Positions 57,840 to 64,000 of a stretch of 64,000 nt of DNA are shown here, one piece after another. Each line of letters starts with the position of its first letter. The stretch's first letter is position 1. The notes beneath the pieces were generated by a model. It saw nothing but the letters and a program-made list of their open reading frames with translations. It searched no databases and was not told where the DNA came from. The stretch comes from Closterium sp. NIES-65 (lineage: Eukaryota; Streptophyta; Zygnematophyceae; Desmidiales; Closteriaceae): positions 1-64,000 of the forward strand of contig CANXME010000418.1 of NCBI GenBank assembly GCA_948144175.1, read 5' to 3'. Position numbers and translations under genes: made by a program.

Positions 57840-58445
57840 AGAGCGGGCTAGAGCGACGGGCCAGTACGTAGGGTAGGGCAACGGGCCAGGGCCTAGGGTA
57901 GGTCGACGGGCCAGGGCCTAGGGTAGGGCGACGGGCCAGGGCCTAGGGTAGGGCGACGGGCCAGGACTTAGGGAGGGCGACGGGCCAGGGCCTAGGGTAG
58001 GGCGACGGGCCAGGGCTTAGGGCAGGGCGACGGGCCAGGGCGTAGGGCAGGGCGACGCGACGGGGGAAAGGGCGGGAGCGACGCGACGGGGCAGGGCGAC
58101 GCGACGGGACAGGGCGACGCGACGGGGCAGGGCGACGGGACGGGGCAGGGCGACGCGACGGGGTAGGGCGACGCGACGGGACAGGGCGACGGGACGGGAT
58201 AGGGTGACGGGACGGGGTAGGGCGACGCGACGGGACAGGGCGACGGGACGGGGGGGGAACAGGCGGGCACGACGCGACGGGGGGAACGGGCGCGACGCGA
58301 CGGGGGGAACGGGCGCGACGCGACGGGGGGAAAGGGCGTGACGGGGGGGGGGGAAAGGGCGCGACGCGACGGGGGGGGGGGGGGGGAGGGTGCGCTAGGC
58401 GACGGGGAGAAAGGGCGCTAAGCGACGGGGGAAAGGGCGCTAGGC
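57840..58445 (-). repeat. GC-rich tandem-repeat leader of element F
   Basis: On the plus strand, 25-bp units on GGGCGACGGGCCAGGGCCTA (about 57880-58050) grade into shorter units on GGGCGACGCGACGGGACA (about 58060-58330) and G-runs. Confidence 0.8.
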
Positions 58446-58552
58446 TCGGTAACAACGGAACTGGTACGAACGAGAGGTAGGATCAGGCTCGGGAGGTACG
58501 AACGGAGAACGGAGGAACGGGATCCCACAGGATCCTAACCTAGCTGATACCA

Positions 58553-58662
58553 TGTCAGAATGAGGAATGGTGTATCCATTGATGTTGGTTGGGGTACATA
58601 TGACAAACCCTAACTTCTGTACCCCCTAAGACAAACCTCACTACAGGCTACAACATTTGACA
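58553..58662 (-). repeat. Element F 5' LTR (110 bp)
   Basis: On the plus strand it runs TGTCAGAATGAGG to CATTTGACA, one base different from the 3' LTR. GATAC follows. Confidence 0.93.
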
Positions 58663-58716
58663 GATACACCATGCCGCATGTGCGTTTTCCGAATTGGGAA
58701 GCCATACCGCACGCAC

Positions 58717-58781
58717 CTCATGAAAATTGCGATCAGTGGTTGCGGGGTACAGGATGGAGAGCTTGAGCGTCTTATCCGGGC
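58717..58781 (-). other. PER1: Peroxiredoxin exon, part after element H
   Basis: It encodes DKTLKLSILYPATTDRNFHE and ends at donor GTGCGT. Counting the target sequence once, the ancestral exon is 186 nt, exactly 62 codons. Confidence 0.87.
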
Positions 58782-58978
58782 TATCAGAGTTATATTATTG
58801 TAACTGCATGTAGATATAGCAGTAGTGTAGTTATCACATTCTGTTTGGTGGATTACCCCCTTTCCTATCATATTTGTACCCTTAGCTCTATAGTGAAGTC
58901 CTCTTTCATTGCCAACTCCCTCACACTCTACCTCCTAGCATGGCTCCTAAGGCTAAACCCTAGCAACATATCCTGACA
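58782..58978 (+). repeat. Element H 5' LTR (197 bp)
   Basis: It starts at TATCAGAGTTATATTATTG and ends CATATCCTGACA. The primer site follows directly. Confidence 0.9.
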
Positions 58979-59871
58979 TGGTACAGAGCAGGAATTTCTC
59001 CTGAGGACCTATTTTTTTTAATGATCATGGGCCCACCCGTCGCGCCGCCCGTAATGCGCCCCGCGGGTCCCCCGAATCGCCCCGTGGACGAACCCCGCGG
59101 GTCCCGTTTTTCGCTTTCTGCAGGCCCTTCGTTTTGCGTCGCGCCCGTGCGCCCTTTTCGTCCGTCACGCTCCCCCTGTCGCCCCGCGATCCGCCTTCGC
59201 CAGCGCGGACGCCAGCGCCACGGCCAGGCGCGAGCGCCAACGCTGCAGCCAGCCGCGAGCGCCAGCGCCTGCGCGGACCGCCAGCGCCACCGCCAGCAGC
59301 TGCGACGGCCGCCAGCGCTAGCGCCAACGCGACCGTCAGCGCCGGCAGTGGGTGATTCCGCCCTTCCCTTCCGTCGTGGGGGGGGGTTTGGGGGGAGGGG
59401 GCGGGTGTGAGGAGCCTGCCGCTCCTCCCTCCCTTCCCTCTTCCTCTCTCCCTGCAGCAATTGTTGCTGAGGGGAGGGGGGGGGAGAGAGGGTAAGGGGG
59501 GATAAAGGAGGGTATGAGAGAGAGAGTGGCAGAAGCAGCAGCCCTGCATTTGCAACTGCCACCCCCTGCTCCTGTGGCATCTCCAGCTGCAGCCCCTGTT
59601 GCCACTTAATTCGTCTCTTTCGTTTGCTGCTGTTGAGCGGCAGGTGCTGCCGTTGAGCCTGCTGTGCCGCCGCTTGTTGCCGCCGCACGCCGCTCTCCAG
59701 GCGACCTGCGCCACATGCACCCTTCTTTTGTTTCTGTATTGGCTAAGGGGTTTCTGCTGTTGTTTCTGCCACTGCTGCACTGGTTGTCATTGCTCTTGCG
59801 TGCTAATGCTTTCAGTACACTTGCGGGTTGTGATTTATGCTTTGCTATTCCTGCATGCAGTTAAGGGGGGA

Positions 59872-60068
59872 TGTCAGAGTTATATTATTGTAACTGCATG
59901 TAGATATAGCAGTAGTGTAGTTATCACATTCTGTTTGGTGGATTACCCCCTTTCCTATCATATTTGTACCCTTAGCTCTATAGTGAAGTCCTCTTTCATT
60001 GCCAACTCCCTCACACTCTACCTCCTAGCATGGCTCCTAAGGCTAAACCCTAGCAACATATCCTGACA
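59872..60068 (+). repeat. Element H 3' LTR (197 bp)
   Basis: It starts TGTCAGAGTTATATTATTG after the purine tract and ends CATATCCTGACA. CGGGC follows. Confidence 0.9.
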
Positions 60069-60194
60069 CGGGCCCACCACGAACACGGCTCGCGCTGTCA
60101 GAGGCAGCCCCGCCACGTCCTTCGCCACTGCATCCAGCATGCCCAGCTTCACCGCGATGTCGCGACTCGGGTCCGCGATTATCGGATAGGTGAC
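60069..60194 (-). other. PER1: Peroxiredoxin exon, part before element H
   Basis: It encodes VTYPIIADPSRD to FVVGP. The first five bases on the plus strand (60069-60073, CGGGC) are the target copy made by H. The rest of the exon is at 58717-58781. Confidence 0.88.
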
Positions 60195-60233
60195 CTTGCG
60201 TAGGGAGCAGGCCCTCATATTCGTTTTTGGCCT

Positions 60234-62208
60234 GTCTGATTCGTCAGACTCTCTCTCTCATTATTAGTCTGAAATCCTCAAGAGTTGTCTAAAAAAAAAG
60301 TCTGAAACGTCAGAGTGTGTTTAAAAAAAAGTCTGAAACTTTCAGAGTACACTCAAGTAAAAGTCTGATTGTGCTTGTTGTAGCCCTAGTAATCATATTG
60401 AAGCAAGCCTACTCCACTTCTCATACAGCTTTGCCTACATTCATACTCGTACTACTACTACCAATGATGCTGCTTAGCCTTCACAAGATCACAGTTAGAA
60501 TAGAACTAACTAACTAACTACCCTACCTACATCCAGTCAGCAAATCCATCGTCATCATCACTGTCAACTGCATCTTTCTCAGCGTCTAAGTCTACCACTT
60601 CCATCTCGTCATCAACCTCCCTACTGTTCTTGCTCTGTTGCCTTCCTGCAGGCGGGAGTGGAGCGTTGCTTTGGGGCTTGCGCTTCTTGTAGCTCCTCCA
60701 GATGGTCACAATTTCATCCCACTTGGGCTCGTAGTCCATGAGACTCATGCACATGAGGTCTCCTAGGCGTGCATCTTTCAGCGCGCCTCTCTGCCACGAC
60801 TTGATGATGTTCTGGCGGGAGAATCCCCGCTCGCACTCCACTGTGCTCAGCGGCAGTACGGCTACTGCCACCCACAGAAGCACGAGGTTGGGGTAGTTGT
60901 CCCGTTAGTCGGGTGTCTTGAGCATGGCAGTGAGCCCGGCGTGGAAGCTGCGCTCGTTCTTCGTGGCTCCTGCAAGCACCGAGGAGAACATGCGCAGCTC
61001 CATTTCCGCACGACGCTTGTTGATTCCTGGTGGAAGAGTAACAGTAGACTATGCTTAGTGAATATACAGTGAAGCACAACATATGCAATGCCAATTGCAA
61101 CAGTTACATGAGAACTACACAAACATAAGCTTACCGGGGAGGATCTCCTCGGTCTGGTCGGCCTTGAAAAGGGTCACAAGCGACTCCAGCCACTCCATGC
61201 ACCTACGGTTCCTCTCTCCTCGATCCAGCGGGTACTCGTCGGGGGTGAATAGCCTTGCCCCAGACATCCCTTCCAGATCGTGCGCGCCGTGGTCAGAGGC
61301 GAATGCTGCGAGGCCGCACCCTCAGTTGGTTCCGCAGGTGTCTCTGCCACATGTTCGGCAGACAGTGAGATAACCGGTGCCGTCGGTTCTTTCTGTGTGG
61401 GGATCGTATCGGGTGTGGCGCGTGATGCCTTGTCGAGTTCTAACGTACTGAGAAGAAAGTCTAAGCCTGTTAAGGCAGGCTGGGAATCAGGGTCGGGATC
61501 GCTGGAGCCGGGATTGTCCAGCACCGCCATGGCGGGGTTCAGAAAGAGCCTGCCGAGCAGGAACAAGAAATGTGTTCGCGAGGCAGAACTAGGGACTGGC
61601 TGAGGCCAGTCAACACCAGCTAGGGGGTGTGGATGAAACCCTAGCTGAAAGGTGATGGCAATAGACAAGACAAGGAAGACCCGTTGAGGTGGATGGGTGG
61701 TTGCCTTGCATGCACGACAACGACGAGGCACGTCAGAAGTGCAATGCTGTCAGCGTTGTGTCGTGGGTGGCTAGTGCAGCATCGTGGGTGCAAGGCCGGT
61801 CAATGATGGCACACAGAAGCTGTCATAAGGACCAATCGGTGCTCTACCAGGGTGTGCGCAGGTGTTTACGTAGGAACAACCGCGTCGTAGGGCGGCCACG
61901 CCCACAAAACTTGACTGTTGATGTGTGGTCCCAGGTTACGCGTGATTGACCACCCAGGTACACTTACTAGCGCAAATCGTGGGTGTGGGTGCCAAGGTAC
62001 ATTGAATCAGTTTCAGAGTCCGTACGCATTTGACTCTGAATTATCAGAGTACACTCAAAAAAATCTCTGAAATTGCAGACTTGGCTTAAAAAAAAACTCT
62101 GAATTTAACAGACAACACTTAAATAAAAGTCTGAATTTAACAGACAACACTAAAAAAAAATTCTGAGAAATCAGACTTTTATAGGCAAATCAGAGAAATT
62201 TCTCTGAC
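60234..62208 (-). mobile_element. hAT DNA transposon remnant in a peroxiredoxin intron
   Basis: It is bounded by two AT-rich subterminal regions (about 60234-60375 and 62005-62208). In these, short motifs TCTGAA, GTCTGA and TCAGAG alternate with A/T runs, in inverted orientation at the two ends. Between them a hAT transposase C-terminus lies on the minus strand. Exact terminal inverted repeats and an 8-bp target duplication could not be fixed by eye. The BED zinc finger and the catalytic core were not seen, so it looks like an internally deleted copy. Confidence 0.72.
60527..61300 (-). pseudogene. hAT transposase C-terminal fragment
   Basis: Two exons on the minus strand: about 61300-61135 (FTPDEYPLDRGERNRRCMEW, VTLFKADQTEEILP) and 61026-60527, joined across a 108-bp GT..AG intron. 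The second has the hAT dimerisation signature LPLSTVECERGFSRQNIIKS and an acidic C-terminal tail. An in-frame stop (plus-strand TTA near 60905) lies in the second exon, just before RDNYPNLVLLW, so the fragment cannot be translated through. Frame usage upstream of 61300 is unclear. Confidence 0.75.
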
Positions 62209-62357
62209 TTCATGGGGCCTGGTGGGGAGAGGATGATGATTGAGAGGAAGCGGAACAAGAAAAAAAAAACTCTGGGCTGGAAATCTTTCTGTTGCCAATC
62301 TATCGAGGAGCATGGATTTCTATGTGTCGAGGATGCGCTTAATGAGGCATGACATAC

Positions 62358-62518
62358 CTTGATGCCTGAAGTGAAGGCCTCTATGCCGCTAATCCACGCG
62401 CGGTGCGAGTCTGCGCTGTCGCAGCTCAAAGCTGCCACCTTCACGCCCTTCTTCACGAAATTCTCTGCGAATTTCGCCACGCTGCCCAGCTCCGTCGTGC
62501 ACACGGGGGTGAAGTCAG
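62358..62518 (-). other. PER1: Peroxiredoxin exon with catalytic Cys
   Basis: Acceptor TTTGCAG and donor GTATGT flank 161 nt. It encodes DFTPVCTTELG through SHRAWISGIEAFTSGIK. The active-site motif is intact. Confidence 0.88.
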
Positions 62519-62743
62519 CTGCAAAGATGCACGCAGCGCGAAATCCGTGCCCACCGCAATTGACGGTCCATCTCAAAAATCACGAATGGGTTTTCGGTAT
62601 GCGGTTTCCCGCTCCGCAAACAGTAGGCGAAATGAATCCCCGTATGGTAAGTAAATGTGTACTCCATAGTTACCATAATTGGTTTAGTACCGTATGTAAA
62701 ACGCTACTGTAAAACGATTTTGTATATGCTAAATATATATATT
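62519..62743. other. Peroxiredoxin intron remnant before element G
   Basis: Sequence upstream of the catalytic-Cys exon on the minus strand. No start exon is found, so it should lie beyond element G. Confidence 0.5.
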
Positions 62744-62875
62744 TGAGAAGAAGTGAACGAGAATGGATGAACTATGAATGAAGCGAGTACAAATATGAAA
62801 CCCAAATTGGGTTGTACCCCCTATGGGATACCCCACTATAGCCTACACAACAACATAAGCTATAATGTTCTGACA
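62744..62875 (-). repeat. Element G 3' LTR (132 bp)
   Basis: It matches the B LTR in the half nearest the internal region (TGTCAGAACATTATAGC on the minus strand). ATATT precedes it as a possible target copy. Confidence 0.85.
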
Positions 62876-63087
62876 CACCCCCATAGGCAAAGTGGGGGAG
62901 AGCAAGGGGTCACAAGACCAGTCAAGCAAAGCAAAGCAAAGCTCAGGGTGGATCACAAAGTCACCACACATTCCGAGCACAAGTTCAAAGGCCAAAAGGC
63001 CAGTTCACATGCAAGATCACATATAGAGATATACAAGAGTCAAGCAAGCAAGAGCAAGAGTATATATAGGTGAAGGTACAAGCAAGG

Positions 63088-64000
63088 TCAAGAAGTGAGC
63101 AAGTGAGGCAAGACAGGCACAAGACCCAGCTGCGTGCAGCAACGCTGATGATCACAGGGCGCAAGTGCCATGGTGAAGACATCAGCAGTGTTGGCCTCAG
63201 AGGCCACGTACGCAAGTCGCAACTGTCCACGCTGCTGCAGCTCACGAGCAAGAAAGTAGCGGAGAGCAATGTGCTTTGTCCTGTGCTCAATTCGCTGCTC
63301 TCGACACAAGGCCAGCATAGCCTTGTTGTCTACGTACAGGACTGGAGGAGAACGCGGCGGCTCTCCATGGTCGGTCAGCAGGTAGGTGAGCCAGCGAAGC
63401 TCCTGGGCAGCCATAGCCCCCGCGTAGATCTCAGCCTCACAACTGGAGCCGAGAACAGAAGACGAGCGGGTAGCCCACCACGAAACAGAGCCGGAACCAA
63501 GGCTGAAGGTGTAACCCTGTGACGACCGCTGCGTAGCCTGGTCGTCAGCCCAAGAAGCGTCCGCGTGCCCAGTGAGGACCACTGGACTCCGCCCTCCAAG
63601 CACTAGCCCCATGCCCGACGTACTGCACAAGTAGCGCAACACCCTCTTCGCTGCAGCCATGTGCTCTGGTCGGTGTCTCCCAGGAGCAACATAGCGTGCG
63701 AGAATGCTAAGAGGGTATGCAAGGTCAGGTCGTGTGCAGGTCATCAGGTACATGAGGCAGCCAACAAGCTCTACATACGGGCCACTCGACTCTACGGACT
63801 CATCCGAAGGCAGAGCTGAGAGCGAGTGGCGAGTAGGCAGAGGAGTGGCCTGAGGCGAGGAGTACGTGAAGCCGAAGCGCTGAAGGACCTGCTGCACCAT
63901 GTGTGACTGAGTCAGGGTAATGGTGCGGCGTGCTCTGTCCCGGGTGATCTGCAAGCCAAGGTAGCTGCGCAGTTCACCCAGGTCAGTGCACGTGTGTCTC
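63088..64000 (-). pseudogene. Element G RT/RNase H region, partial
   Basis: This is the C-terminal part of pol on the minus strand, with its stop at 63088 and open to the right edge. It is nearly identical to the matching part of B (for example LVPVLPHLLTS at the end). Confidence 0.88.

Larger units (their letters stand above)
51463..58662 (-). mobile_element. Copia element F, near-complete, in a peroxiredoxin intron
   Basis: A Ty1/copia element of 7200 bp on the minus strand. Its LTRs are 58553-58662 (5') and 51463-51572 (3'), 110 bp each, with target copies GATAC at 51458-51462 and 58663-58667. The primer site reads TGGTATCAGCTAGG, and a tract GGCTATGGGGGTG precedes the 3' LTR. Parts on the minus strand are a repeat leader (about 58550-57773), gag (57772 to about 56.5 kb), protease (about 56.2 kb), integrase (about 55.65-55.0 kb), reverse transcriptase (about 53.15-52.7 kb) and RNase H (about 52.25-51.8 kb). 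The LTRs differ by one base. It looks almost whole, with about one break, and is young. It is a cousin of B and D. Confidence 0.95.
58782..60068 (+). mobile_element. Element H: small non-autonomous LTR element in the peroxiredoxin exon
   Basis: Its LTRs are 58782-58978 and 59872-60068 (197 bp, alike except near the first bases). Target copies CGGGC are at 58777-58781 and 60069-60073. The primer site TGGTACAGAGCAGG is at 58979 and the purine tract AAGGGGGGA ends at 59871. The interior is about 890 bp: GC-rich repeats on GCGAGCGCCAGCGCC (about 59200-59350), G-rich runs, then AT-richer sequence. No gag or pol motif is visible on either strand. It is structurally whole and young, a TRIM-like element that needs proteins from another copia element. 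Confidence 0.9.
50986..62518 (-). pseudogene. PER1: 1-Cys peroxiredoxin gene (PER1/Prx6 type), split by insertions
   Basis: This is a host gene on the minus strand for a thiol peroxidase that reduces hydrogen peroxide and lipid peroxides. Exons seen, 5' to 3': 62518-62358 (DFTPVCTTELGSVAKF, with the peroxidatic Cys in PVCTTE), 60194-60069 joined in the ancestral gene to 58781-58717 (VTYPIIADPSRDIAVKLG to LKLSILYPATTDRNFHE), 51313-51170 (SLQLTAKYSVATPVDWKH to KFHKGFK) and 51045-50986 (TVELPFGKSYLRTT, then stop). Phases agree and give about 182 residues. The usual protein is about 220, so about 40 N-terminal residues (first exon) lie beyond 62743. Element H interrupts the second exon seen here within VVGPDKT. 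Element F and a hAT remnant fill two introns. ILWVIH stands where I recall an LR.(V/L)D-type sequence, a hint of relaxed constraint. It is probably not functional on this haplotype. Confidence 0.88.
62744..64000 (-). mobile_element. Copia element G, 3' part, runs off the right edge
   Basis: A Ty1/copia element on the minus strand, close to B and D. The 3' LTR is 62744-62875 (132 bp, plus strand TGAGAAGAAGTG to GTTCTGACA), next to the tract CTATGGGGGTG. A long 3' tail holds TTTGCTTTGCTTTGC-like repeats, shared with B and D. RNase H (GHADASWADD, EAEIYAGAMAAQELRWL) and the end of reverse transcriptase (HTCTDLGELRSYLGL, which continues to the edge) are present without a visible break. The rest, including the second LTR, lies outside. 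Confidence 0.9.

Noticed and set aside
58777-60073. Element H acting as a normal intron of the peroxiredoxin gene
   Set aside because: The boundaries are LTR ends with a target duplication and not GT..AG splice sites, and it splits a conserved exon at a non-intron position.

Overview
The window is nuclear DNA of a green-lineage (streptophyte-type) eukaryote. The evidence is one intron-rich host gene that encodes the plant-type DENN plus WD40 protein SCD1, a second host gene for a plant-type 1-Cys peroxiredoxin, and Ty1/copia elements whose primer sites match plant initiator tRNA-Met. A charophyte alga is my guess from the GC-rich, short-intron gene style; the sequence does not settle the species.

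1-30211 is a nest of copia LTR elements. The oldest, C1 (minus strand), runs off the left edge. It holds A (578-6817) in its gag region and E (7495-30095) in its LTR. E is a small non-autonomous element. It holds C2 (8810-29834, minus), which in turn holds B (12635-20150) and D (21815-29248). A, B, C2, D and E each have paired LTRs and a perfect 5-bp target duplication (ACTGG, ATAGC, CTTTG, GGCCA, TAACC), so the order of insertion can be read directly.

30212-51462 is mostly host DNA. SCD1 lies on the plus strand at 31284-45499. I place 30 exons that join with consistent phases into 3978 nt (1325 residues): a DENN module at the N-terminus and WD40 repeats at the C-terminus. Its introns carry many truncated copies of neighbouring exons, a 19-bp minisatellite and a 20-bp palindrome. 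Downstream are two intronless genes (46457-47488 and 49692-50141) that share two motifs and look like a paralogous pair of unknown function.

50986-62518 is a 1-Cys peroxiredoxin gene on the minus strand, heavily invaded. Copia element F sits in one intron (51463-58662), a small non-autonomous LTR element H sits inside an exon (58782-60068), a hAT DNA transposon remnant sits in another intron (about 60234-62208), and copia element G starts at 62744 and leaves the right edge. The first peroxiredoxin exon is not seen and should lie to the right. No tRNA or rRNA gene, CRISPR array or prokaryotic feature was found.
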